Below are positions 53,806-64,000 of a stretch of DNA of 64,000 nucleotides, piece by piece. Each line of letters starts with the position of its first letter. Positions within the stretch are counted from its first letter, which is position 1. Below the pieces are notes generated by a model. The model worked only from the letters and a program-made list of their open reading frames with translations. It was not told where the DNA came from and searched no databases. The translations under genes were made by a program, and so were the position numbers. The stretch comes from Dendrolimus kikuchii (taxonomy: Eukaryota > Arthropoda > Insecta > Lepidoptera > Lasiocampidae): contig CM034412.1 of assembly GCA_019925095.2 (NCBI GenBank), forward strand, positions 12,376,001 through 12,440,000, read 5' to 3'.

Positions 53806-54415
53806 CTGCTAACAGACACCCAGATCATAGTAAATATAGGAAAGTTGATTTATGAAACTTACTATGCCAAGAATCAAACCTCTGAGTTTTTTTTTTAAGG
53901 CGGGTGAAATGCTATTTACGCACAATATCGGGTCCTTTGCAAGGGATTAGACCATAGTTGATCATGGAGGCTTTACCCTTTTATAAGGGGCAATCCAAAC
54001 AGTAATCAACCAGCTTGTGTGGAGACTCCGAGAAGTTGCACGGGCAACAACCACTACCCACTAAAACCACCCTCCTCCCATGTGCCCCGCGCTTTTTATG
54101 TAGGAAAGGCTGAGACTTAGAACGTAGTTACGCCCAGTCCGATCCAGCGCAAAAAGTGCCTGAATGTGCCCCGGGAATCAGAACACATCCACTTCGTCAG
54201 CGGGGGTGATGAATCCTTTGCTCCCTTGATAGCTAAAGGTATTATTCAGGGTGGGAAGTCATGCGCATACCTGCGTCTCCGGATGCCAGCCAACCGCCGG
54301 TGTCTGCGTGGAGTCGCATTAGTACGCGCAATAATACTCCTCTCCCATCAAACCTCTGCGTTGTACTGAGGTAGGCCAGCAAAGGTTAAGCCCACCCTAC
54401 CACAGTGGCCGTCAC
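53806..54415 (-). repeat. tRNA-derived SINE interrupted at its B box
   Basis: Left part 53806-53884 and right part 54347-54415 match 59080-59250. On the minus strand the right part carries the A-box-like region. The break falls within the gaatcaaacctctg stretch beside the B box. Confidence 0.65.
53885..54346 (-). mobile_element. Non-LTR insertion (462 bp) with 12-bp target duplication
   Basis: ATCAAACCTCTG is repeated exactly at 53873-53884 and 54347-54358. A T9-10 run at the left end is the poly-A tail read on the other strand, so the element is minus-oriented. No ORF motif is recognisable; the class is unknown. Confidence 0.7.
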
Positions 54416-55201
54416 ATTTATAGCAGGTTCCTTCCTTATTTATTCAATTGCCTTACCACCGGTTAAATTTTGACATTATTTGTATGGAGTTTATGTTAAA
54501 TTTTAAGCGATAGTAAGACAAAAGACACTGATACACTTTCGTACATTATTGGGCCCAGATTGTAAAAAGGTGAGTGATTTAGTTATTTTGAATGAATTAT
54601 CGTGTGGTGTAAGTGTTTTTAAATTATTAAGTATTAAAATTCATTCACATAAATCGATTATGGTAATCGATACCTTATTTTATTTGTGACCTTATTTTTA
54701 AGATTTTTCATCTTTCACATAGAATTTAGGTCTTGATGATTTCCATTTTGTAATAAAAGGAAAACGCTTTTTTTAAACCACATGTCAACTCATGGCATTT
54801 ACTTGTCCCAAAAATCCCTGTCTCCTTTATGGTTGGTAATATGTAGGAACGGGCCAATAGATAGATATGTATGTATTTAAAAAGTGTTAAAAACTTTATT
54901 AGCCTAATCCACTACCGCTATGCAGTTAGGGTTGCCAGCACCACGCGATTATGTTACCGGACGGAACGACGCGACATCCGATACCTACATTTCCGGACGA
55001 TCGGCTTTCCGACAGGTGAACGATCGATGGAACCCGCGACACGGGCAGACCAGCAGGCGCTAATTTTTGGAATCAATTGAAAGGTAAATAATTTGGTAAG
55101 TATAGGTTATTACGCTATAGAATAGTTCACGTACTTCTTAAGGCCGGGACTTCATCTGAGATAATGTTACTGATATAGGCCGTTTCATCCTGAGGTTTCA
55201 T
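54416..55201. other. Intergenic DNA
   Basis: No supportable feature. 54900-55080 has a 69-codon ORF without recognisable motif. Confidence 0.35.
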
Positions 55202-55730
55202 CTGAGTTAGTGTTAAATATTTAGGCTGTGGCCGAATGCGTCTTATTTAAAGCGTTAAAAAAATACATACATACATACATACATAACTTCACGCCAGTTC
55301 CCTTGCGGGGTAGGCACGAACAACAGAGCGCCATTTAGGCTTATTCTTACACACCTCACTTGCTTCTTTGACATTCATAACTCTTGTCATGCACGCTCGT
55401 CTGTTCTTAAGGCTCCTAACATCACCTTCTGCTAGTACACGATCAATTTGATCATGGAAAGTGTGTCGTGGCCTTCCACGACTTCTGCATCCATCCACTT
55501 TTGCATTGTATATCTGTTTATTCATTCTTTCATCATGCATTCTTTCTACATGTCCGAACCACCGGAGCATACCTTTCCTTACCTTCACCCCGACACCCGT
55601 TAAAAAAATAATAAGAATAAATACGTTATCTGTCAAAATTTAACGTCATTAACAATGTCGCATCTCAAATTGCGCATAGCACCCATCACCAGATCGACTT
55701 GAAACGGCTTATACCTTTAACTTTAACCCA
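55202..55730 (+). mobile_element. MITE family M, copy 2
   Basis: Left end ctgagttagtgttaaat and right end ctttaactttaacccag are diverged inverted repeats. caatgtcgcatctcaaat and cccatcacc match copy 1 in opposite orientation. Confidence 0.6.
55266..55597 (-). mobile_element. RTE-family fragment inside MITE M copy 2
   Basis: Encodes GVKVRKGMLRWFGHVERMHD through YPARELA stop, undamaged, with a (CATA)n-reading tail. CGTTAAAAAAATA is duplicated at 55253-55265 and 55598-55610. Confidence 0.85.
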
Positions 55731-56376
55731 GATGAAGCCGCACCATCAGGAATATTTTTGTTAACGGCGTCATTTTTTAACATAACATTACAAGGTCCAT
55801 AGAACAGACCATAAACGTACCACGACTGGCTATTCCAATTATATAGGATAAATCATGCCTGCTAGAAGCATGCACCATGCAATTTTTCATCCCATAAACT
55901 CATTTATTCGTAACTATCTTACACGTCAGGGTTATAATATCTATTATTTGTAAATTTTCAATTCTTCACACCTCGCAACAGGGTACATGTTTGAGGTGGA
56001 GACGTTGACACCGTGGGGGCTAAGTGCCCATAGACTTTTTAAAAACATTAAGAAACGGCTGGTCGAGAGCACAGGTGACCGGAAGGCTGAAGTTTTACCT
56101 CGCTCAAAGGATTAGTGTGTGTATTTTTTTTTGACTTCAGCAGACAGGCAGATGGAAAGCGGTTACCGTCGACCTATGAACATATGTAACACCAATGGGC
56201 TGCCGCACATTCATGCCGTGCCGTATTCATCGAGGTAATGCTGCCGGCCCTCTAGGAACACTACCCAGCGACAGCGGTCTGGTCGGGCTGCACCGATTGT
56301 CACTTATAGTGTTTTCTTTTTCTTTTTAGGGTATATATTTGTTAGGAATGTATTTATAGTATAATTTAATTTTTAA
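55731..56376. other. Intergenic DNA with a SINE-like repeat fragment
   Basis: 56122-56207 (-) is a decayed tail of the SINE-like repeat (cttcagcagacaggcagatg). The rest is unassigned. Confidence 0.4.
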
Positions 56377-56789
56377 CTAGCTTCTGCCCACGACTTCGTC
56401 CGCGTGGAATAGTTTTAAAAAAATTGGTCTTAGCGTGATGATATATAGCCTATAGCCTTCCTCGATGAATGGGCTATCTAACACTGAAAGAATTTTTCAA
56501 ATCAGACCAGTAGATCCTGAGATTAGCGCGTTCAAACAAACAAACTCTTCAGCTTTACATATTAGTACTAGCTGTGCCCGCGACGTCGTACGCGTGCAAT
56601 TTGCTTTCAAAACCCTCCGATTTTGAAACATTCTTCATTGTTGCTCCGCTCCTATTGGTCTTAGCGTGATGATATATAGCCTATAGCCTTCCTCGATAAA
56701 TGGGCTATCCAACACTGAAAGAATTTTTCAAATCAGACCAGTAGTTCCTGAGATTAGCGCGTTCAATCGAACAATGTATTAGTATATTT
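56377..56789 (-). mobile_element. Two Helitron-like elements head to tail
   Basis: Copies 56377-56572 and 56568-56789 each run from CTAG (3' end on the minus strand) through gatgatatatagcctatagc to attagta. They share the junction attagtaCTAG, as if one inserted next to the other. Confidence 0.55.
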
Positions 56790-57109
56790 GGCTACAACAC
56801 TAATACTTATATTTTAAATATCACGATATGTTTTGAATGAATGAAACGTCCGAATTCAACAATTCAAAAAGTTCTAGAAAGGTATTGAATTCGTCTTGAA
56901 TGTGGAGTAATTTATTTTGATAAGGATTAATACCAAGGTACAAAATAAAGAGTTTTTGAAGCGACGGCATTTTAATTATTTAAAAAAATAAAAGAAAACA
57001 CTTGTGAGATAACTACAATAGTTAGACATATATTTTTGTAGACAATTATATGTTCTGCAAAGTGGTAGTACATTGTTTTGTTCTATAATCAATGGTTTTC
57101 GCAGCGCAC

Positions 57110-57318
57110 GCCGTGTAAGGATTTTTTCGGGTCATTTTTTTACACCTTGGGTTACATTATTGGACTTTTAGTAAAGATAATATAGCCTATAGCCTTCCTC
57201 GATAAATGTACTATTCAAAACTCAAAGAATTTTTCAAATCGGACCAGCGGTTCCTGAGATTAGCGCGTTTAAACAAACAAACAAACAAACTCTTCAGCTT
57301 TATAATATTAGTATAGAT
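57110..57318 (-). mobile_element. Helitron-like element fragment
   Basis: Third nearby copy, with tagcctatagccttcctcga, ggttcctgagattagcgcg and (aaac)n, ending ataatattagtata. Confidence 0.5.
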
Positions 57319-57479
57319 AAGATTAACTGTATATATAATTTAATTTTAATTAGGTACTTAATATTTGATTTAATATATATCTTTAAAAGCTCTAAGCTTG
57401 TACGTACGTACATACGTCGTTTGGATGTTTAGATATATATTGTTCACACCTTAATGTACTTAGTGTCAAAATCACCATG

Positions 57480-57620
57480 TCCTAACGGCAAAGGAAAACA
57501 TTAGTGTACACAGAGATAACTCATGTTTGAAATCCGCCACAAACGCTGTAGGTATATTGTTCGTTCCCCCAAAATAAAGGGTCCAAGCCCAGCAGTGGGA
57601 GAGTCATTTACGAGTTTATA
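57480..57620 (-). repeat. Lepidopteran SINE fragment
   Basis: Decayed minus copy: aagggtccaagcccagcagt, gggagagtcatttacg. Confidence 0.4.
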
Positions 57621-57734
57621 ATCAAAAGGTTGCATTGCTATCCAGCGTGCCAATGTAGCCAGGCTTCTGAGCATGCTGCCCCGTACTGGTGATCTAGTAA
57701 ATAGTCTGTAATTAGTTTATAGACAGATTTCTAA

Positions 57735-58065
57735 TCTATATATATAAAAGAAAGTCGTGTTAGTTACACTATTTATAACTCAAGAACGGCTGTACCGATT
57801 TGGCTGAAAATTGGTGTGGAGGTAGCGTAGAACCAGGAGACGGACATACGGATACTTTTTATCCCGTTGGAACCGGTACGTGGCGCTGAGATCGGGTTTT
57901 AGAATCCTCCTAATCACCTAGAGCTATTTTGGTGATTTTGTTTTTGTGTGTTTGAGTGAGTTCCCGGATGGTTTAAATCCACAATTGGAACCGGTAGGTG
58001 GCGCTGGAATCGGGTTCTAGATATTTATTTTTTCAGAGCAGGACAACGTCTGCCGGAGCTGCTAG
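57735..58065 (+). mobile_element. Helitron-like non-autonomous element
   Basis: Starts TCTATATATATAAAAGAAAG and ends ggacaacgtctgccggagct, then GCTAG before T. TC...CTAG ends match Helitron rules. It holds two similar blocks (ggaaccggtacgtggcgctg and ggaaccggtaggtggcgctg), an internal duplication. Confidence 0.6.
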
Positions 58066-58099
58066 TAATTAATAATTATAACAATTTATTTTCTCCTAC

Positions 58100-58499
58100 A
58101 GGTAGGCTATAACTGATTATTTGATAACAGGCTTCAAAGCCTAGATCATCGACGTAAAGTCGCTAGATTATTGGTATTGTGTGTGTGCCACGGAATTGCA
58201 CGAATTAATTCCTCCCTCACATCACAAGCAGACGTACGAGCTTATGCCACCGATATATGGTGGAAATACCAACAGAGCGGACAAAACACTGTTTCCACTT
58301 TTATCATACGTACCGCTGAAGAATGGAACTCGTTACCGTCGTCTGTTTTTCCTGAAACATACAATCTAGGTGTCTTCAAGTCTCGCGTGAACAGGTATCT
58401 TCTATGTAAGCGTGCTCCACCTTAGACCGCATTTCCTCCTGACATTAGGCGCAATGTTGGTCAAACGCGAACCTATTCAATAGCCAATATAAAAAAAAC
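58100..58499 (+). mobile_element. Jockey-like 3' fragment
   Basis: Ends with [20 protein letters not shown], then [14 protein letters not shown] and a stop, plus a ~75 bp UTR and A-run. The upstream part is frameshifted relative to 30755-31385. Confidence 0.7.
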
Positions 58500-59029
58500 A
58501 CAGATAGCATAAATTCAACATGGATCTTCGTGTGGGGTAGACCACCGACTGGCATATCGCAGGCATCGCTGCCCAATGAGCCGAGAGGCTCGCAACGCAG
58601 CCTATATTCACACGGTGTTGCTTGCACCAAACAAAACCTGTAATTTTCACACAAAATTATCAGTTTTTGCTGGACACTAGAATGTTCGCCAAAAGCCGTT
58701 TTTATCTGGCTTCTTTACCAGACTGGCTACTGTCGCTTGAGTGGCGATATTGTTTTTTTCTAAAATAATAAAATGGCTCTCATTTCGAATGTTTTAAAGA
58801 ATAAAACGTCAAAAGAGCGGAAAGACCTGTGACGACATCTAGTTATGTATTTCTACGATCACGTTGGTAATACCTTTGGTGTTGCAAATGTCCATCAATT
58901 GAAACAGGAAATGCTCATAGAAACAAGGTTTTCTGTAAGCTTTCGCACCGCTGCTGATTTTTTTTGTATAAAAATTTCTTTATATATAAAAAAATGTAAA
59001 ATCTTTGGAAATAAATAAATGCATTACAA

Positions 59030-59250
59030 TAATAATAATAATCGGAAGACACACATTGTATAATCCCAAATTAAGCAAGTCATGGTTAATATATAATGGA
59101 TTACTCTAAGGCCGCTCCCAGACACCCAGACCATAGTAAATAACAGAAAATTCCTTTCCGAGATTTACTATGCCAGGAATCGAACCCGGAGCCTCTGCGT
59201 TGCAGTGAGGTAGGCCGGCAAAGTCTTAACCCGCCCAACCACAGGTCGTC
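59030..59250 (-). repeat. tRNA-derived SINE, uninterrupted copy
   Basis: On the minus strand: A-box-like TGGTTGGGCGGGTT (about 59245-59228) and B-box-like GGGTTCGATTCC (59187-59176), 40-50 bases apart as in tRNA genes, followed by a tRNA-unrelated body. It is not a functional tRNA gene. Confidence 0.65.
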
Positions 59251-59349
59251 AAAATATGTAAGCGTTGCTATTTCTTCAAATAAATTCTTTTCTTTCTCGT
59301 TCTCTGCTACAGCTATGTCGCTAGATTAGTTAAGAATTTTCTAGAAGAG

Positions 59350-59470
59350 ATCGATTTAGCGATAAAACCGCCTATTATTCTTAACATTGGGGCCTATCCC
59401 AGGAGTAGGAACAACGAACGGCCTTATCGTTTTAGAGAGATCTCTTCCAGACAACCCGGGCTATAGATTT
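59350..59470 (-). mobile_element. LINE 3'-UTR fragment
   Basis: Contains acggccttatcg, gatctcttccagacaacccg, matching 10800-10990. The stretch from 59471 to 59992 shows nothing further. Confidence 0.4.
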
Positions 59471-59992
59471 TATGAACAGGAGATTCTCTAGTATGACGGT
59501 AGTCTGCAATTTAAATACACATACAAATAATATATATAAATATCACACAATACATATATCTAAAATGAGTAACAAAATAGTCAATAAACAACACATTGAT
59601 TTTATATATTTACTAAAGATTATTATGTGTGTAGCAAGCATTCCTTTTTTACGTTAAAGTCAACAACATTATTGTATTGAAGTTGAACTTTCCCAAGCAT
59701 TTACAAGCTGTTGGCAAAGCAAATGCACTTGTCCCGGTGTCCTTCCCGGCATCTCGCGTGATTGCCTCTCTGCCTGGGTGGGCTGAACGGCAATCAAATT
59801 AATCGGTACTGATACCCGTATCATGTTCGCACCCAGCCGAATGCCGATATTGAAATATCAGACCAGTGATTTTTGGTGAATGCGTGTAAAAGGTTCAGAA
59901 ATGAGAAGCATCATTACAGTATATAAATCACTTTATTGCACTATTCAATTTGTTGTATTATTCACTTATAATAATAATAATCGCCACAGTCT

Positions 59993-60620
59993 CCCGCAGG
60001 GGGGCTTTGTGGCGAAGCCTTAGGTGAGTAGCGACACCTCGTACCTGACTCCGGGGGCCAAGGCAAGGCCCCCGCCTCCGTGCTTGCCTTAACCAGCCGG
60101 CACGGAGTGGAGATCGCTAGAGCTAAGACTCAAGCTCCAGGGGTGGAAGTGATAAATGGCCTAACGTCGGAAGTAGCTTCGGTGAACCTGCAGCCCTCCT
60201 CTCGACACCCCTTAGCCACTCACACCCATGTTGCCCCTGTCTTTATGGCATTTTTTGGGGCCCATGCAGGGAGTGGTGAGTCACCGTCTGCCCATTTTTC
60301 CATGTTCCCTGAACATTGCGACGGGCAGACGCCATAGTCCCCATATTCCCAGACCCCTAGTACCATTAGCAGTTCACCACAATAGCCCGGTACTTTTTGT
60401 CCTCATCTCCCACAATAGTCCTACACTGGCCGGGGCTTGTCCCTGTCCACACCATATAGTAATGGGTGCATTACTATATGGTGTGGACAGGGATAATCAC
60501 CGGTCAGTGTCAAGCCACATTTACATTAAATTTGTCAAGGGGCCTCTACGTGTTGGCTTTCCCATGGCCCCACGCAAGCCCCCCAAAAGTCCGGGCCATT
60601 TTTATGGCCCGTGGTCTAGA
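59993..60620 (+). repeat. GC-rich dispersed repeat Y, copy 2 (no BEL)
   Basis: Continuous version of the repeat that hosts the BEL element. The site corresponding to the insertion reads ggcCCCACgcaag (60569-60573). The 206-codon ORF across it is not conserved in copy 1 and is not called. Confidence 0.75.
60441..60492. repeat. Perfect 23-bp hairpin within repeat Y
   Basis: The arms 60441-60463 and 60470-60492 are exact complements around a 6-base loop (gggtgc). Copy 1 keeps only the right arm (36186-36208). Confidence 0.85.
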
Positions 60621-60635
60621 AAGACATACAGTGGA

Positions 60636-60890
60636 ATAATAATAACAGCCCATAAACGTCCCACTGCTGGGCGCCAGCCTCCCATTATTGGAGAACGGAC
60701 AGTATACCCGCCACGCTTGTACAAGGCGGCTTGGCAGGTTGGACAAATTGGTTATCTCGATGTGCAGGTTTTATCGCGATGCTTTCCTTCACCGTTATTA
60801 GCACATGGTAATTGTAACAATATGCAATTAGGTCAGAAAACTGCCTAAATGGTGTATGCGTTCCGACCAGCATCGAACCCGCGCTCTTTG
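60636..60890 (+). repeat. Lepidopteran SINE, 'cccactgctgggc' family
   Basis: Contains aacagcccataaacgtccca, acgcttgtacaaggcggctt, ttatcgcgatgctttccttc and gcatcgaacccgcgctc at the end. Confidence 0.6.
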
Positions 60891-60936
60891 AGTTTGGGCC
60901 AAACACGAACCTATTTAATATAAAAACAAAATGGTC

Positions 60937-61448
60937 AACAACAACAACGCGGTACTGGTACCTACGCTCACGTATGGATGCGAGAGTTGGGTATGGAAGA
61001 GAGAGCATGAAAGTAGAGTAAACGCGGTCGAGATGCAAGCACTGCGCAAAATCTGCGGAGTGACGCTCGCGGACCGCCTTCGTAATACCGAAGTAAGGAA
61101 GAAAGTTGGTCTGAAAGAGAGTGTCGGGGTGAAGGTAAGGAAAGAAATGCTCCGGTGGTTCGGGCATGTGGAAAGAATGCATGATGAAAGAATGACTAAA
61201 CAGATATACAATGCAAAAGTGGATGGATGCAGAAGTCGTGGAAGGCCACGACACACATTCCATGATCAAATTGATCGTGTACTAGCAGACGGTGATGTTA
61301 GGAGCCTTAAAAACAGACGAGCGTGCATGACAAGAGTTATGAATGTCAAAGAAGCAAGTGAAGTGTGTAAGAATAAGCCTAAATGGCGCTCTGTTGTACG
61401 TGCCTACCCCGCAAGGGAACTGGCGTGAAGTTATGTATGTATGTATGT
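60937..61448 (+). mobile_element. RTE-family fragment, 512 bp, undamaged frame
   Basis: Encodes LVPTLTYGCESWVWKREHES, LRWFGHVERMHDERMTKQIY and YPARELA stop in one frame, then (ATGT)n. AAAATGGTC is duplicated at 60928-60936 and 61449-61457. An intact reading frame suggests a young insertion. Confidence 0.85.
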
Positions 61449-61457
61449 AAAATGGTC

Positions 61458-62283
61458 TTCTCTCCACCCGTCCATCTGTCTATATGTCTAAGTCATTTTC
61501 TAGAAAGCTACTGGGTCTATATAGATGAAATTTGACAGGAAGGTGTAGTCTATTTAAGGCTACAAAGTTATGTAGTGAAATCGCAAAATTTTATTTGACA
61601 CGTGTCTTGATATACTGGCTACATACATAAGACAGCATAAATTTGCATTTTATTTAGATACTCTTCATTTTTCGTCATATGAACCTACGAAAGCGACCGC
61701 TTTAGACCCCCTGGTTGGCCGTTATATTTGTAACCAAACGTTGAAAATGTTTCATGATATGGTAAGCGTAAGTGTTTTCTAAATATAGCTTTGCAAAATT
61801 TGTGTATCTGGCCAGTGTCTAGTCATCATCATCACCATCCGAGGGTTAAATCCCGGTTACGTTCGGAGGGCCTGCTTCGGAGCCCCGGTCAAGTATTCAT
61901 GAGTACAGAATAATTTCAAATCAAATTGGCAATATACGAAAACCGGCTTGTAACAGAAGCCTCAGGCATATCGTTTAGCACTATAAATTCAATGGGCTAA
62001 GCAAGGGGTTTCTTGTAGCAGCTCGAAAGGACACATTTCACTAAGTACTTACTATAATCCCTGAAGACTATAAGTAGAATACTGAGCCTAGGTCATCGAG
62101 GTCCATGGATAAGGTTCCTAGATGGCTGGCTACAATAATAAAACAAGAATACAAACATACATTTCTTGTTTAATATGAATCAATTTCCTTAAAACTATTC
62201 TTATTATTAACAAACATTAAACATTTTTGAAAATAAAAATCAAACAACAATACATCAAATTATGTCATTTCACTTACAACGTA
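61458..62283. other. Intergenic DNA
   Basis: 61815-61890 (gggttaaatcccggttacgt, tcggagggcctgcttcgg) may be a SINE scrap. No gene is seen. Confidence 0.35.
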
Positions 62284-62490
62284 ACTAGCTCTCCCGGCAG
62301 ACGTTGTCTTGCCCTGAACAAATGAAATTTAGAACCTGATTGCAGCGCCACCTACCGGGTCCAATTATGAATCTAAACCATTCTCGAATCCACCTGAATA
62401 CACACCTATAAATCTTTTTATCGAAATCGGTCCAGCTGTTTAGGAGGAGTTCAGTCACATACACACGCACAGATGTCTTTTATATATAAA
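62284..62490 (-). mobile_element. Helitron-like element
   Basis: CTAG near 62286-62289, then ctcccggcagacgttgtctt, tccaattatgaatctaaacc, ttatcgaaatcggtccagct and tttatatataaatatg. Confidence 0.5.
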
Positions 62491-62819
62491 TATGTACTGG
62501 TAGTTTTGTCTACAAGTTTCGCAAAAGCATTAACTTAATAATTACAATAAAACATCTAAAAATTTTAGCAAGTAAATTTTTAATTGTATGCTCCAATCTG
62601 ATTAGCGCAGATTTTCTTTTGTATGTCGATGAAAAATATGTAGTTTCAGATAATAAAGCGTCACATAGCAATGTAGAATGCGCTTCGTCGAATCTACAGG
62701 AAAGTCTAAAATAAAACAAATATTCAATTTACAATCATTTCACTTATAAAAGTATCAAATGACTGGTACATTTACTTATCTAAACATAATCAAACCGCGC
62801 TAAACGCATCTCACCACAG

Positions 62820-63240
62820 AAACAAAAGCTACTGGCCGCCAGTCGCCATGTTAACCCGATACGCGTTGACAGCAGTTTTCCCGCGCTCAATATGTCACGT
62901 TTTTTTTTCAGAGGGGTTGGTTACAAACAACCAATTAAAGGCCCTACTATCCGCCCCTGGCGAGTGCATTAAACACACTTGATATACAGTTTAGTCACTG
63001 TCAACAGCCTGTGGGATCATCCCGGGTGCTAAATTATTTCCTTTTAATTTGTTTTTTTTTAATCGGCGGCAATGGCGCATGCTTCGTTCGTTCTGTTTAA
63101 TTTAATTAGTGAGTGCTGTGTAGTTTTGTGATGTGTTTTATTGTTGTTAATTTTTTGTGTTTTAGTGCAGTTTTTCTGGATTGCATTTTGGATTTTTCGG
63201 AGGTCAGTAAGAGAAGTTAAATTGCAGGTACAGTCGCTTG
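62820..63240 (+). promoter_or_regulatory. Possible promoter and 5' non-coding exon
   Basis: A GC- and CpG-richer patch (tggccgccagtcgccatg, gttttcccgcgctcaa, ccgcccctggcgagtg) is followed by T-rich text with ATG-poor sequence (gtgagtgctgtgtagttttg), which resembles an insect promoter and 5' UTR. No coding exon follows inside the window. This is weak. Confidence 0.2.
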
Positions 63241-64000
63241 CGCTACATTCTCAATTATTTCAATAATTTATTAATGTCAAACAGAGGGCGCCTTGTTTTC
63301 TATATTACAGTACAAGACGAAAATACATTTGATACTAAAGCTTAAAATTTATTCACAATTAACATTATATTATAAAAGTATGTATCAATCAATCAACGGG
63401 AATTAAAATGAGCCGTGCCATGTCAATTTGGTAATAATGCAAACTAGAGTCCAGTATTAGTACGCTTATAGACTTATTCTCTGAAATTATATTATAAATA
63501 CAATTAAATGCTAAAAGTAAACTAAATTAGAAATAAGCATATAGTCGTATATCAACACTATAAATTAAAATTGATAAGTTAAATGAATATAATAAAAATA
63601 TCTTAAACATTGAATTCTCTTCTTCGTTATCTTTCTATTTTGGGATTATACAATGTAAGTAGGATATGCCCGCGACTTCGTCTACGCTTGACTTGAAATT
63701 CCCACGGGATTCCTGGGGCACAAAGTATCGCAACATTTAAAAAAGAATGTAAACTATTGTTTTAGTGAAAACTGTGTCGGAATAAGTAAATTTTTATGCA
63801 CTTGAATTACTATAAACCGCTCCCGGGAAACATCCCGCAGGATTCCCGGGATAAAAAAGATCACAAATTTTATTACATTTTGCTAACCATCAGTGAAACA
63901 TCGCATTGGAATTCGGTTATTTTTTCAATCTGGCCATTTCTAATTATCTCCAGAAAAATTCTCGCGGGATATCCAGGATAAAAAGTAGCACAGATTTTAT
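63241..64000. repeat. AT-rich DNA ending in a Helitron-like array
   Basis: 63668-64000 repeats the text of 27640-28240 (cgcgacttcgtctacg, caacatttaaaaaagaatgt, cccgcaggattcccgggat) and runs off the window. 63241-63667 shows nothing. Confidence 0.4.

Noticed and set aside
5401..55290. CRISPR-like or satellite arrays from the CATA repeats
   Set aside because: The CATA/ATGT runs are short tails of RTE insertions, with no spacer-repeat structure.
59176..59245. tRNA gene suggested by A- and B-box-like sequences
   Set aside because: There is no cloverleaf, and the unit is dispersed in three copies with a long unrelated body. It is a tRNA-derived SINE.
60228..60848. 206-codon ORF in repeat Y
   Set aside because: It crosses from repeat Y into a SINE and is not kept in the other copy, which has deletions in that frame.

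Overview
This 64 kb window is an AT-rich, intron-rich nuclear segment of an insect, most probably a moth or butterfly. The evidence is the mix of repeats: many short 5'-truncated non-LTR retrotransposons of the RTE, R1 and jockey/CR1-like groups, the 'cccactgctgggc' SINE, Helitron-like elements ending in CTAG, Penelope-like ends, a mariner relic and a BEL/Pao element. It is not bacterial. There are no operons, no CRISPR arrays and no rRNA genes.

Host genes. Only two can be supported. (1) On the + strand, six exons between 331 and 10057 have good AG/GT borders and all five junction phases agree. They encode the C-terminal 271 residues of a leucine-rich-repeat (F-box/LRR-like) protein; the 5' part lies left of the window. 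(2) On the - strand, a TRC8/RNF139-type membrane RING-H2 E3 ubiquitin ligase is encoded by two exons, 33580-33334 and 17938-16170. They are separated by a 15.4 kb intron and together give 671 codons. The two pieces were joined by a phase match and by the TRC8 N-terminal signature in exon 1.

Mobile DNA. An intact BEL/Pao retrotransposon occupies 36290-41947. It has identical 191-bp LTRs, a 5-bp target duplication and one 1691-codon Gag-Pol ORF. It sits inside a GC-rich dispersed repeat whose uninterrupted sister copy lies at 59993-60620, so the pre-insertion site can be read in the same window. At least eight RTE fragments with (ATGT)n tails are present, most with visible 9-13 bp target duplications. 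Other families are a ~300 bp LINE-related SINE-like repeat (about a dozen copies), solo LTRs flanked by ATAT, R1-clade 3' ends, Penelope-like pieces including a GIY-YIG fragment, a 739-bp palindromic MITE just upstream of the TRC8-like gene, a second MITE family hit twice by RTE insertions, tRNA-derived SINEs and a dead mariner.

Region by region: 1-10.1 kb holds the LRR gene, its introns packed with nested insertions and one antisense unidentified coding relic. 10.1-16.1 kb is intergenic repeats including the Penelope GIY-YIG fragment. 16.2-33.6 kb is the TRC8-like gene with its large repeat-filled intron. 33.7-42 kb holds the palindromic MITE and the BEL element. 42-64 kb is gene-poor repeats, with a possible promoter or 5' exon near 62.8-63.2 kb.

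All family names come from reading motifs by eye. No database search was run.
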